Program-made: the position numbers and the translations under genes
Notes under the pieces: generated by a model
Seen by the model: the letters and a program-made list of their open reading frames with translations, nothing else
Databases searched by the model: none
What the model was told of the DNA's origin: nothing
Assembly: GCA_022494885.1 (NCBI GenBank)
Contig: JAGVSM010002402.1
Span: 1 to 64,000, forward strand
Reading direction: 5' to 3'
Length of the DNA: 64,000 bases
From: Micrasema longulum
Lineage: Eukaryota > Arthropoda > Insecta > Trichoptera > Brachycentridae
In this document: one piece after another, positions 1 through 11,160 of the stretch
How positions within the stretch are numbered: position 1 is the first letter of the stretch
Layout of the letters: each line of letters starts with the position of its first letter

Positions 1-4
1 TTGC

Positions 5-55
5 AAAAATTGTGGAGATTTGAAAATCACAAACATTGGGCAAAATGGTGAATGA
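5..55 (-). repeat. fragment of the ACAGAGA inverted-repeat family (MITE-F)
   Basis: The phrase 'gcaaaatggtgaatg' preceded by a short 'gtggagatttgaaaatc' stretch resembles the interior of the family seen in full near 32987-33305. Only a short degenerate piece is present at the window edge, so the assignment is weak. Confidence 0.3.
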
Positions 56-1654
56 AACCACCAAATGACTTACCATTAGCCCAATAAATTACCTGTTTTT
101 CACATTCCCTCATATTTCTTTCGTCTCTATTTTAATATTGGTCTATTGACATCATATTATTTTCATATCTTATTTTATATTCTGTGATGAAACAAAGATA
201 AGTCTTTATTTTTTTAGCGCAGTACGTATAAAAAGGTAATAGAAAATATATATCTATTTGATACAAACAACAGTTCTGAATTATCGGTCTTATTTCTGCT
301 TCATAAGGAAATTTAATTTGGATATCTCCTGGATTCTTTGATTTATATGAATTAATAATGCTTCAAATAATACTAACTGGTCAATTTTCTTTTAAAAGTT
401 CTGTTCTCCCCGAATCTCTTTTACATTTGCATAAATAACTTAAAACCGTAATTGGAAACATTGGCTTCGTGTGAACAGATAATTTGGGTTAGTCACTCTC
501 AACTCTCCGACTTGATGAATTAACATTTTGACTGATGGAGAACTGAATGATACACTCTTACAACCTCACAAACTCGTGATCCAAATAGCTACACGTATCA
601 CGCAATATTAATCGCTTTTTGTCAAAGTATTTCCATTCGTAACATTTCAAATCAAATTCTACGATGAAGTAATCTGTAATCATTGTATCCTCAAGAATTA
701 CAGTAATCCGGAGTTGATTCAAAATCATTCAGACCTCTTACATTTTTGTGAGCGATTTGCACATCATTGTTGCGAACCTTTTCAATTGTTATACAATACT
801 TTGATAACTGTATTTACTCGCCAGGTTAGCCCTGCGGACTGTAAACAATCGTGTAATCTTCTTTAAAAAATGAATAAATACGGTTACACAAAGCATCAGA
901 TAGCATAAATACAATTGATTTCAGTTTCTCAAAATTTAAAATGGCCTTATTTATAATGCATATTACTCGGTTTCCTGTGTAAATTATTTTAAAGCTTTAG
1001 TTTACTGAATTCAAATGTTTGGAATAACTATGTGCGCGCATGATAAACCTGAATATGAAAGAATTTAAATATCTGGGTAATATCATTTGTCTATTTATGA
1101 CTTCAAGTACGATAAAATTGGTTAGCTGGAAGAAATATCTTCCAGCTAACCAAAAAACTGACTGGTCAAAAGAAAACTTTGTAAATAGTGCATGTAAAAA
1201 AAACTTAATTTATGGAATTAAAGATACAAAATATATTTTATGGATTTATTTTGATTGATCTATTCAAATAATTTTGAATTTTAGATTATTAATAAAAATA
1301 GGGGCCGCATGTCTACATTTAATTTAATCATCATTTATAAAAAATAAATATTTTAATTTATTTTATAAATTTTCGAATGTCAACAATTTTTTAGCGGGTT
1401 ATGAGCATGCACAAAAAAGGAACTTAAAAATAAAAATACTTTTAATATGCATATTACATGATGAGGAATGTGGGATGTGGGATCAGGTAATGAATTTGGA
1501 AGGAGACAGGAGCAGGATCCAAAAAAGAAAAATTATAAATACTAATGTTGGTGCATCATTATATTTTCGTTCAGAGAAATTACCCTAGGTAACAGTAAAA
1601 ATCAACGCTTTTCTCATACAGTTTAATGTTAAAACAGAGATTTATTTAAAAATC
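56..1654. other. AT-rich DNA with no recognised gene
   Basis: Both strands are broken by frequent stops, and the one 72-codon frame at 1040-1258 has no recognisable domain and contains a perfect hairpin (1118-1153). I see no splice-flanked exon, RNA gene or transposon terminus here. Confidence 0.6.
1118..1153. repeat. perfect 36-nt hairpin
   Basis: Sixteen-base arms (TTGGTTAGCTGGAAGA and its exact reverse complement) flank a 4-nt spacer AATA. There is no poly-T tract directly after it that would suggest a terminator, and the surroundings are not recognised as a transposon. Confidence 0.85.
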
Positions 1655-1840
1655 ATTGGCCTCGTGATGGAGGTCATTGCGTTTACCCACCATGCAAGAT
1701 GTTTCGGGTTTGATTCCTGAAATGGTTAATATGATTATTCATAAAAAATGCGTTTTTAAACCAGAATATTATGTAGTCATCTAAAACGTAAGACTTATCA
1801 ACTTACCTTCATGTAAAAAAAAGAATGATGAGAGATTAAA
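1655..1840 (+). repeat. tRNA-derived SINE, family A (degenerate)
   Basis: A tRNA-like head ('ggcctcgtgatggaggtcat', then a B-box-like GGTTTGATTCC at about 1706) is followed by the family A body: an AAGACTTATCA motif, CTTACCTTCATGTAA, then a GAATGATG end. The same order of blocks is seen in the fuller copy at 53815-54090. The centre is shortened relative to that copy. Confidence 0.6.
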
Positions 1841-3805
1841 ACAAAATATTATTGAGTATAAAGTTGTGTACTTTTTCACAATTATTTAGTCAAATTAAGT
1901 AATGTCAAAATGCGTTTTAAAATAATTGCCGATTAGAAGGGCGCTAATGAAACGAAAAGCATAATTTTAAATCTCATTTCCTGTTCCGATCTCCCTTCAA
2001 CTCAAAGTTCAGACGAAACTTTAAAGACACTTCTCGAACCGCCTTCGTGAAATGTTAATTTAATCTGGCCAGAGTTTAATTTAGTAAAAGAGACATTTTG
2101 ACATTAAGCAATATGGCGGAGTACCATTTTCGACAAAACGATTAGTTTTTTTTCCACGGAGAGGATAAACAAAGAAGGGCGATGACATCGCCGGTGATTT
2201 TTTCCTTATAAATAATAGCGAGCTCGAAAGTGGTAAATAGACTGCTGACAATATTAATACGCCACGCATGGGAATACTGAAGGTTGACGTGTTGACCCTT
2301 TCTTATCCCAATTAATTCCTCTGAAAAAGTACTAAACTTAAAAACGCCGGTTAATCACAATCTTGTTAATCTTAAATTTCAAGATTTGCCATATTTACCA
2401 ATATTTGCCATAAAGAAGAAGTTTAGTAAGTATTTAAATATATAGGCCATCACATTTTTATACAAACATATATCGATCATCTATATCATGGTGATTAGTC
2501 TAAAGTCTCAGATTCCAGTCCAGCAGTACGTATACTGGAGAATAAAACCACCTTTAAAACAAATATTTACATTGACTCATCATATCTTCAAGCATTATTT
2601 TACCGTTGAAGTGAATTATTTATTCTTACAATGTTATTAAATTGTTTCATAACAAACCATTTAAAATATTGTGTTATGATTAATACCTTAAAATCCATTA
2701 AATTTTATGGTCAACTAATATTACTTTAATACATATTAACCTACGATAGCTTTTGGCTAAATTGGCATCTTTAGGACTGATCAATGACCAAAAAAATGTG
2801 TAATAAAATCGAGAAATTTTATTTTAGAAATAAATCTCTGATGTATCTCGCCTTACTCTAGACACCTAGGCTGTGGACAGTCTCTCTCCATCTGGAACAG
2901 TCTTGTGCCGTTCTATAGCCATTTGTCAGTGAGTTGTGATACATGAATAGCTACACATATACTTAAATTTGTGTCTAACACACATTATCAACTCAACTCT
3001 AAAAAATACACAAAAGGTTGATCGAGTAACTTACAAAAAAAACTAAAAGAAAAACTCACTACTGGATGTGATTTTCCTAATTCACTGGAGCAGAAAGGGT
3101 TGAAGTGAAAATATCGTGTGTTTCACGGCTCGAAACACGTTGTACATTTCACTACAAAGAAAGATATCTCTCTTCCTTACAATTTCTACGCCTAATGTGT
3201 GAAGAAACGATGCCGTTACGATGTTTCCCGAATTCGGCCGATTCCAAATAATATTACAACCACAACATTCCTACCATGTAGTATGTCTTACATTGTATAG
3301 ATTGCAATGTAAACTTGTTGAAGACATTGCTTTGTAATGCCCTTAACGAGGACGAGACATGTAATGGCGTCGTAAATTAGTTATTATAGTCCTAATGTGT
3401 AATTTCACTAATAAAATTTGATGTTCAACACATTAGGAGTGCGTAGGTACTGTAATTCTATTTCACTACATTACATGATACCAAAAGGTAAAGTATAATT
3501 CATTGCTTTTATGATTTGTAAATTTTTAAAATGTATTCAATTGAATCCTAGCTAATATAAGTGATAGAAAAAATATTTTCAGAGCTAAGTTTGTGGTAAA
3601 AAATCTCGTATCAGCATTTTTTACAGAAACAAATAACGTAGAAACAACGTCAAATGCATCATAAAATAATATACACGTACAGTGCGTCCGAATGTTTGAT
3701 AAACCTATGTTAATTGTCAGTGGCTGTCGGCGAACCTAGTAAACATACATTTTTTGTAAACAATTTTTTTATTAATAGTAATAATAACTTGAATAAATTA
3801 CCGAA
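1841..3805. other. AT-rich DNA, no gene recognised
   Basis: No reading frame with a recognisable domain. A piece at about 2500-2565 resembles the minus-strand middle of SINE family A. A short palindrome, TCCTAATGTGT with ACACATTAGGA, lies at about 3391-3439. Confidence 0.5.
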
Positions 3806-3809
3806 GATG

Positions 3810-5450
3810 CCCTAGGTATTGTTACAAAATCAGGATCAAATGCCAAACTTTGCTTTGCAGAAGATAAAAAGAATGTGATGTATATATCTAGAAGAAAAGA
3901 CCCCTGACGAACTATACGGATGAATAGTTTCAACTTAAACTGCGTGGATCAATTCAAAGTTCCCCGAGTTACTATCGATTGTCACCTCAACTGATCTAAG
4001 CATGTTGACAACGTTTGTAAAAAAGCAATAGCTGTAACAAATAAAATTGTTCACGCAGCCTAACTAACGTGAGAAGCTAACCAGAGGTTTTGCAACAAAT
4101 ATACACGGGAGCGGTAAAGCCGTTTAATACATTTACTTCAAGCGTATGGGTAGAAGCGGTTGACAAGAGATAAAACTGCAAAAAATTGAACTCCATACTG
4201 CGACATGTCGCCATTAGGTGCTGCAAAAAATATAAAACGATATACTTAGTATTTGCTCAAATTTTGAGTGGATTTATGCCCCTTAATTTGAAAGTGTATG
4301 ACTTTAAAAGTAGCCTCTCTTTACAGGACCTGCCAAATGACAGATATCACAAGAGAACCATAAACTTTTTCCTCTTGCCGCATCCTGCTGAGCACTACCG
4401 GATTGATCTTGGCTACATTGACGAAACTTTACCGGAAATAGTGCAGGAAGATTTAATAATATTTACTGACGGCAGTCTCTTGAACGGTAACGTAGGTGCA
4501 GCAGTTGTACACTTTGTACAAGAGAGCTGCCGGCAAGAAAACTGAAATTTTAAAATTTATGCTTTGTTTTTCAGACAAAAATACTTGCAATTACAGAAGC
4601 TCTAGTTTATGTCTTAAAAACCACTAAACCGGTTAAAAAAATAACGATTTTGACAGATTCTAAATCAGGGGTCCAAGAAATAGCTGATTAAAATTCAGTC
4701 AACACTATTATTATGGACATTCATACAGATATACAAAAACTAAAATCCAGATAACAGAATGTGTATAGCGGATGGATAAAAGGCCAAGGCAATGAAAAAG
4801 CAGATGAAAATGCTCTAAAAGCTACTTTCAAGAAGATGACTCCTGATTTTCCCAAATTTCCTGTAAGTTTTTCCAAAAAGAAAATAAGAAGCAGAACTCT
4901 TAATCTATGAAACGACCCGTATTTAAGTGAAACTACAAGACCGGTAACTAAAATATTTTTCCCAACAATCTTCATGCCGTTGATTCAGGAATTTGACTAC
5001 GAACCGACTTCAATCCTCACCGGCTACGGTGGTTTTATGAGCGATCTTCACCGCTTTATGCTCTCAGAAATCAATGGCTGTCCATGTGATGATGAGACAC
5101 CCCAAGATGTCCCTCATTTGTTGACGCATTGTCCTATTTCAGCTTAAAGCGAATGCAGCTAGAAGCGCAATGTTGAAGTTTGGATGAGGACTTAGAAGAT
5201 ATCGTAACAGTTATAAGTCATAAGGACTTATCGCGTGAGGTAATACCATACATGGTAAAAATAGTAAAGGTAATTAATGAAATAAATTAAAATTGAACAC
5301 AAAATGCCTCTTAAAGTGGAACAGGAGGTTTGTTGATGTCTATTAATAGTCCGGCTTCTCTTGAATGAGTTTTCTGTGGTTTCCTCTTTTTAAAGCAAAT
5401 GTGGAGAAGTTTTTTGACAAGGCCACGGACGATTATACCACTAGATCCTC
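3810..5450 (+). pseudogene. decayed I/LOA-type non-LTR retrotransposon: end of reverse transcriptase, RNase H, C-terminal zinc-finger-like region, 3' end
   Basis: Several frames read in order as the second half of a non-LTR retroelement polyprotein. First come thumb-domain-like phrases around 3850-4140 (RVTIDCHLN, KHVDNVCKKA, then YTGAVKPF and SVWVEAV). An open frame at about 4170-4545 holds the post-RT segment and the start of RNase H (IIFTDGSLLNGNVGAAVVHF, with the first catalytic Asp). After a frameshift near 4545 the frame continues with AITEALVYVL, ILTDSKSGVQ (second Asp region), GQGNEKADENA, then a TGYGGFMSDLHRF...CPCDDE...HLLTHCP motif typical of the C-terminal Cys/His region, to about 5146. 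In-frame stops and frameshifts make it nonfunctional. RNase H plus this tail points to the I/LOA/R1-like group of elements. Sequence at 5316-5440 recurs at 28018-28135 and so belongs to the 3' end. Confidence 0.8.
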
Positions 5451-5550
5451 AAACTATATAGAACATACCTATTGCAGTTAATATAAGCCTTGTACATTAA
5501 AAGCAAGGCAAAAAATAAGCAATTCTAATTTTAAAAAAAAAAAACACATT

Positions 5551-5835
5551 TTACGACAGAGATGAACAACTTTTTAGAGAGGGGAATATTGAAGTTAAGG
5601 CATCTAACGGGCACATGACCTGACATTGGCTGGTTTGAGTAGCTGCCTTACACGTTGTGTAACATTCACCATTCTGCTTATGTTTAATCATCTTTATTCC
5701 TTCAATTCTTGCATCTGTTGATGTGTGTGAATGTTTGTTGCCCTTCTCTAAAATGCACTTCATCTCTGTTGTTAATATAAACAGCTCCCTTGGGGGTTGA
5801 ATCCAGTCCTTGTCTACAGAAGTTTGGACAAACTA
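5551..5835 (+). mobile_element. MITE-F copy with terminal inverted repeats plus flanking tail
   Basis: Left end ACGACAGAGATGAACAAC (from about 5553) is the approximate inverse of the right end CACTTCATCTCTGTTGT (about 5757-5773). Between them lies the family interior (ACATTGGCTGGTTTGAGTAG, TAACATTCACCATTCTGC). The associated tail, TTGGGGGTTGAATCCAGTCC followed by a TTGGACAAACT motif, continues to 5835 and is seen beside other copies. No coding capacity. Confidence 0.8.
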
Positions 5836-6054
5836 AAAACATTTTTATTTCAATTTTTGGTTGTACAACCATGCACATTTAAATGATGTATATGAAAACT
5901 TTCTGGCACAGCCATAAAATAAAGATAATTTTTAAAAAAATATGGATTGTACAGTACTTATAAATTCACACATCTACAAATACACACACAAGCATATCTT
6001 CACCCTCACACAAACAAAGACTTAATTATTGAGTGTACTTTTTCTTATTTTCAT

Positions 6055-6172
6055 AATTTCCCTATCCACACATGATGGTGCATAGGGCACTACATTTGTA
6101 CTAACGTTGCGGCGTATTTGGATCATTTTTGTAACATGGAACGTAAGGTGATCAGTCTTTCAATTGAAGCAT
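6055..6172 (-). repeat. SINE family A, 3' half
   Basis: On the minus strand it reads AAGACTGATCACCTTACG-like, then a 'ccaaatacgccgcaacgtta' region and TGCCCTATGCACCATC near the end, as in the copy at 53815-54090. The tRNA-like head is absent. Confidence 0.6.
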
Positions 6173-6810
6173 GATAGCCGAATGCGCTAACGATTTCCTT
6201 TTTTTTTAACCTGAGAGCAGTATCGATGCGAAAACACCTAGATTCTGGTTCTATTTCACACACGTAATTTCTTGATCTGCCCGCATACAGAAAAGCCACT
6301 TTTCTCACTTTCATTCATAAAACATTTAATTGAAAGTAGTTTTACTAAAATAAAAGTAGGGACCTTTGTACATATTTTTGATACCTGCAAATAACAATTG
6401 TGCACGCGCCACGCATCAGTGAAAACTAAACTCTTTCATACATTACCTACGATATACCATGAACATAAAAACTAGATTATAAATCATTATACTTTCAGGT
6501 GTGATGCAGTGGAAGACACCTCAACACCAGAACAGCTGCACCTAGTAATAGGCAATAGGTAACAGGAACAAGTACCCGGTACTGCAGACAGGCAGACAGG
6601 CAGACAGGTAGACAGTCTCGCTAACGAGGTGTCAAAACTACTCACCTAACTTCTCTCGGGATGGGAGAATATTGACGCGGGACTACAGAGATCGTGCCAT
6701 GAATATAATAAATATATTTTTACACAATCCGAGGTATACAGGAATGTGGATAAAGTCATTTGAATAAATATCATTGAGATAAACTCCATCTTGGGTTTGA
6801 TTGAATTGAT
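6173..6810. other. no gene recognised
   Basis: AT-rich sequence with one short minisatellite at 6584-6615 and no domain-bearing frame. Confidence 0.5.
6584..6615. repeat. 8-bp minisatellite (GCAGACAG)n
   Basis: Four consecutive units of GCAGACAG, the last with one change (GTAGACAG). Confidence 0.9.
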
Positions 6811-6879
6811 TTGAAGCGATGTTGGTGCCTTGACTTCCACCAGTGGATAATATTTTTCTCAAATTTGCTAATCCGGCCT

Positions 6880-7445
6880 CATTTGAGATTTCATATTTTC
6901 ATTTTGTCTACATGTGATGCCGCACGTCAATTAATAAATGTGTTTGTAGTGTCTAGAGTCGATTGTTGTAATGGTATCTATGCAGGTCAACCAATGAACA
7001 AAATGACTCGCCTACAGTATGTATTAAATGTTGCAGCGAGACTTATTTTCGTGATAAATAAGTTCAGTTCATATCACTATGCATTTCGGATGAACTAGCT
7101 GACAGTCTTACGCTTAGATCAGCTACGTCTACGGCGAGAGGAAAAGTTATTATACCTCTACGCAAACAGCGCACTAAATTCAGTGAACGCGCATTTGCGA
7201 ACGCAGGCCCTATGGCATGGAATGCTTTCCCAGCATGTGATGTTTTGGATAAAACTTTGCTTCTCTAAATCATTTGAATAAATCCATAGCATGTGATAAC
7301 AAAATAAATTGTTTTAATTAAATTACAAATTTAAAAGCTTCAATTAAATTTATCTATTTATAGAATCACTATGTAAAGCGCCCTTGAGGTATTCTATTAC
7401 GAAAATGGCGCTTTATAAGTTATCCATAATTTAATAATAATACTT
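6880..7445 (+). pseudogene. 3' end of an L2/CR1-like LINE (C-terminal RT remnant and 3' UTR)
   Basis: An open frame through about 7098 carries the post-RT block LINVFVVSRVDCCNGIYAGQ, then LQYVLNVAARLIF, characteristic of L2/CR1 C-termini. After frameshifts, the terminal block RTKFSERAFANAGPMAWNAF is readable at about 7168-7228, ending in a stop near 7266. The 3' UTR follows (a block with TTTAAAAGCTTCAATTAAAT) and ends with AAATGGCGCTTTATAAGTTA, TCC and an AATAATAAT tail. The same 3' UTR is found inverted at 9097-9335 and as short tails at 24218-24268, 32290-32370 and about 39255-39320. Truncated at 5' and disrupted. Confidence 0.8.
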
Positions 7446-7450
7446 ACTGC

Positions 7451-8021
7451 TCCAGTAGCTCAATCACAAATGACTATCGACGTGGTAATAAACTACGTGA
7501 TAACAATTTCTCACAATGGTGTTTATCGTATTTGCACCGTGAACACCGTATATTAAATGTCAAAATATTTACGTATCGAGACGTATAATCCTGCTGCGTA
7601 ATCACATATTTGGATTTCACCGGCAATATTCCAAAACTGCTATTTCTATTAATTTATTTATTATTTATCATGCCATTTATTGCATTTAGCCGACGGTTAT
7701 CAAGCCAAATGTTAAGAAAAACAGTCGCCATGGTAATTGTAATTTAATTTTCATTTTTTTGTAAGAAATACTCCTTATTATTTTGCAAATGCAATACATT
7801 GTATTATTTTTTATAGTAAACGCCAATATTTCGCCAATGAACTGTATTTATTTACCAGGAAAACAAAAAACAAACCGACGCGAGCGTTGACTTAGAGATT
7901 ACACACGCGTTGAGTTATGACTGCGATAACTTGAGCATGTTTATTATTGTTCATTGTGATCGCTCAAATGCTTAGCATGTTTTTAAGCACGTTGATATTT
8001 GTTTGTGATTGAGCTACAGGA
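7451..8021. mobile_element. 571-bp nonautonomous element with ~40-bp terminal inverted repeats
   Basis: Left end TCCAGTAGCTCAATCACAAA and right end TTTGTGATTGAGCTACAGGA are inverse apart from one base. Similarity continues inward for about 20 bases (ACTATCGACGTG against its weaker inverse). No open frame of note inside and no clear target-site duplication, so the superfamily is undetermined. Confidence 0.65.
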
Positions 8022-8227
8022 CTTGACGCTAAACCAAGGATAATAACATAAAACTACTGTGCCCAAAAGTTGTTAATTTATAATTTATTAAATTATTTTA
8101 TAATTAGTTATTTGAAATCCAAGATAACAATGCAGCAGAACTTTAAAATATAAAATAATTTTGTAAATACTTTTAAATTTTGTTTTTAAAAATGTAGTAT
8201 CAAATACTCGTTATAAAATATTGAGAA

Positions 8228-8395
8228 GGTATTGTTGCTGGACTGTCGCCTGAACCGTAAGACTGATAACCTTGCGTTCCATGTATCAAAAAATGATCTT
8301 GATACGGTGCAATCGGAGCATCAATGCATTGCCCTATGCACCACTGCGTGTGGATTGGGAAATGATGATGATCATAAACTAAGTAAAGCTAACAA
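8228..8395 (+). repeat. SINE family A, 3' half with ATG-type tail
   Basis: Reads GACTGTCGCCTGAACCGTAA, GACTGATAACCTT, CTTGATACGGTGCAATCGG, CATTGCCCTATGCACCACTG and GGGAAATGATGATGAT, matching the second half of the 53815-54090 copy. The tRNA-like head is missing, as expected for 5' truncation. Confidence 0.7.
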
Positions 8396-8819
8396 TGTGC
8401 GACATCATAGTTTAAAACATTTTATTTCAATGTGCCAAATAGTCCAATGAGGCATCATATTTATTTTAGATATAGTATCTAAGTCTCGAATGCACATTAA
8501 TTTTCTGTTCCCGAGAATTCGCTCTCTCGGGAAATAAAACACACTGATAACCAAAAAACAGATGTATTTGCTATAGCTATTAAACTTCGAGAAGCAATTT
8601 TTCTTTACATTTTTTAATTATTCTATTTGTTTTTTTAAATACATTTTTTTTATTTTAAATCGTATTTTTATATTTGTAAATTATTTATAACCTCTGTACA
8701 ATATATGCAAAAGCCTTTTGTGCGTTAATAAATAAAAATTAAAAAATCTCAGATATACCCAAAAGGACTTCATTTAAAAAAATAGTAAATTTTCATAAAT
8801 ATAATAATTCTACACATAT
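8396..8819. other. AT-rich DNA, nothing recognised
   Basis: Low-complexity A/T runs with no frame or repeat terminus that I can assign. Confidence 0.5.
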
Positions 8820-9096
8820 GATGTTGTTTAACTCCTCTTAAACGGATTAACCGATTTACGTGCGGGTTTCAGCAAAATGTAGATCTTTGCCCTGCGCGTG
8901 TTCGTAGATAATTTTCGAACGAATATTCAAATAAAATTTTCGATTTTGGCAAAAAAAGTTAGAAGCATAAATCTTTTTTTCATCGACCTACCAGGGTTAC
9001 GTTCGACGAGAATGCATGTACCAAAAAAATGTAAGGATATTTTTTTTTGTTTGAAAAAAGTTTGTTTATGAATGTTTACAAACAACATTCACTTTT

Positions 9097-9335
9097 TATT
9101 TATTTATTTATTGTGGATAACTTATATAGCGCCATTTTCGTAATAAAATACCTCAAGGGCGCTTTACATGGTGATTCTACTGTTAAGTTAATTTAATTGA
9201 AGCTTTAAATTTGTAATTTGATTGGGCGCTTTACATGGTGATTCTACTGTTAAGTTAATTTAATTGAAGCTTTAAATTTGTAATTTGATTAAAATAATTT
9301 ATTTTGTTGTCACGTGCTACGGATTTATTCAAATG
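9097..9335 (-). repeat. 5'-truncated L2-like LINE 3' UTR with internal duplication
   Basis: Minus-strand match to the 3' UTR of the copy at 6880-7445, from CATTTGAATAAATCCGTAGC to the AATGGCGCTATATAAGTTAT terminus and its (AATA)n tail. It contains two perfect 67-bp tandem units, 9157-9223 and 9224-9290. Only noncoding 3' sequence is present, typical of a short retrotransposition product. Confidence 0.85.
9157..9290. repeat. perfect 2 x 67-bp tandem duplication
   Basis: Units 9157-9223 and 9224-9290 are identical, each beginning GGGCGCTTTACATGGTGATT and ending TTGTAATTTGATT. No base differs between them. Confidence 0.95.
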
Positions 9336-9979
9336 ATGGATCCCAATAGGATTCTTTCCTTACATTTCTTTAAAAAAATCCCATTCAATTCTTTTTACTA
9401 GATTTTTGGTGATACTAAAACAATATTAACTGACATTCAATACATTTTTGATAATCGCATTTATGAATAAAGTGCACTCCTGTTGGTAAGAAGAGCTAAG
9501 TTTGACTTTTGCAAAAAGAATTCTATATTTGAAAATGATTTATCTTATGTTTTGGAATTTAACCATAAACAAATTCCTAGGTACCTACCTAAATTTAATA
9601 TTTGAATATTAATAATTTTTGGTTTTGGAATTCAATCATAAACGAGTACTTTCGTACCTAATTATCAATGAAACGTCTTTTCCCAAGATAATAGCAGGCA
9701 AGTCAACGTTCGGGCAGGACAACGTATTTCGTATCCGCTAGTTAATTTATTAAATTGAATAAAGTGGATTAATTTCTAATCTAAATATAACCAAGTTTTT
9801 AAAATTACAAATGATCAAATAACTAAAGGAAAACTATAACTACATTTTTTAAAATTAAATCGTCCCTTATGTTAATTAGGTGAAATTGTAATAACTTGCA
9901 AGCATGTTTTTTGTAGTAAGTAGATAAATTCATAACATTGATAGAATTTATAAAGCTTGTGATTTAAAAAAAAAGATTT

Positions 9980-10560
9980 ACTTAATTATCTGTGCACGTT
10001 GTTTTCACAAATACAAGATGAACATTATCTAAACATAACAAATTGTGATTACTATACTAATATCCTATGTATAATCTGTCTTTATTGGAGAGATGTAGAA
10101 CTGAGATGGACCATAAGGTTATATAAATGCATTTTCAAAATACTTAATGCTATAAGTGATGTCCCATCTCTGTTGCAATCAATTTCTTTTCAGGTATGTT
10201 TTCAACCATCTCACCAGAAGTCAAAATCTGCTATTTATTTAGTCTTCTAAGAGCAACTTTTTTTTATGTCCAGAATGTGTAGATTAGTCAATTTATCACA
10301 TGACTTGGAATTCTTTGGGATTAATCTTCCAGCATTTCGTAGACCTCCTCGCAACTAAAACAGTGTGGGATGAAGTTAGATTGGCATGGTTTAGCTGGAA
10401 GTCTTATGTATTTCGTTTTTATAAATATAAACCATTAAATATTGTAAGCCATTAATTTATTGCCCTTATTTTTCTTTGAACAATAAGAACATAAAGCTAT
10501 GTAGCAGTTTCTTGTATTTATGTTTCTTCATGCACGTCACTGTTGAAATTGGCTTAGGCC
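9980..10560 (+). pseudogene. C-terminus and 3' UTR of a non-LTR retrotransposon
   Basis: An open frame at about 9999-10250 shows RWTIRLYKCIFKILNAISDV then PSLLQSISFQV, the pattern of the last block of CR1/Jockey-like RT proteins. After a one-frame shift it continues MSRMCRLVNLSHDLEFFGIN and LPAFRRPPRN before a stop at about 10356. The same terminal block appears on the minus strand at 45900-46260, confirming a repeat. 5'-truncated and frameshifted. Confidence 0.75.
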
Positions 10561-10682
10561 GTATATATAATAAATATTTTAAATGTATTGTTTATTTTTG
10601 TGAATTATAGTAAATTAAATTCATGAAAGAATGAGTTTGGCATTCAAAATAAATTTCCATAGACAAATATCTTTTTTAATTT

Positions 10683-11160
10683 GTTGCAACAGAGAAGGAA
10701 AGATATTTGAGAAGGGAATATGGGAGTCTAGGCATTTACAGGGCTTATGACCTGTCATTGGCTGGTTTAAGTGGTCACTTTACACACTGTATAACATTCA
10801 CCATTTTGCCTATGTTAGAACATCCACACTTCTTCAACTCTTCCATCTGTTGACTTTTGTGAAGTAAAAGAGCTGAAACCTTTATCATTCGGGTAAGATT
10901 CATCCAGCTGAACACATTCCTCTACTAGGCAACGCCTGAAAACAATTCTCCAATTTTTTATACTTCTTCTTTTACCGGGTAGTTAATTCAAAAATGTTTT
11001 GAGTGTATCCAAATGCTTGCACACTGGCTGTTTTTTTTTGTGTTTTCTCCCTATGGAGTTGTTCAAATTTAAATATGAACGACTCCTTACGGAGAAAATT
11101 CTGCCAGTCTGCAAGCATTCGGACATACTCAAAACATTGTTGAAATATCTTTTTATTGAA
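10683..11160 (+). mobile_element. MITE-F copy with an inverted pair of tails
   Basis: Starts TTGTTGCAACAGAGAAGGAA and continues through the family interior (AGTCTAGGCATTTACAGGGC, CTGTCATTGGCTGGTTTAAG, TTTCCATCTGTTGAC-like block) to about 10975. Beyond this, two copies of the family tail (consensus CCAGTCTGCAAGCATT) face each other across about 11073, forming a foldback at 10993-11140. Confidence 0.8.
10993..11140. repeat. imperfect palindrome made of two facing MITE-F tails
   Basis: Left arm ATGTTTTGAGTGTATCCAAA...TTTTCTCC and right arm GGAGAAAATTCTGCCAGTCT...ACTCAAAACAT are inverse with several mismatches and small gaps. Open frames on both strands here are by-products of this palindrome. 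Confidence 0.75.

Larger units (their letters stand above)
8820..9745 (+). mobile_element. possible nonautonomous Helitron-like element, interrupted by a LINE tail
   Basis: The left part has the phrase AACTCCTCTTAAACGGATTA then ACCGATTT, resembling a motif common in insect Helitron-like repeats. The right part ends GGCAGGACAACGTATTTCGT then ATCCGCTAG followed by T, consistent with a CTRR-T Helitron end. The 9097-9335 LINE 3' end sits inside. I cannot see the 5' TC terminus or a convincing subterminal hairpin, so this is tentative. Confidence 0.35.

Noticed and set aside
4721..4975. 84-residue minus-strand frame
   Set aside because: It is antisense to the decayed RNase H retroelement read on the plus strand.
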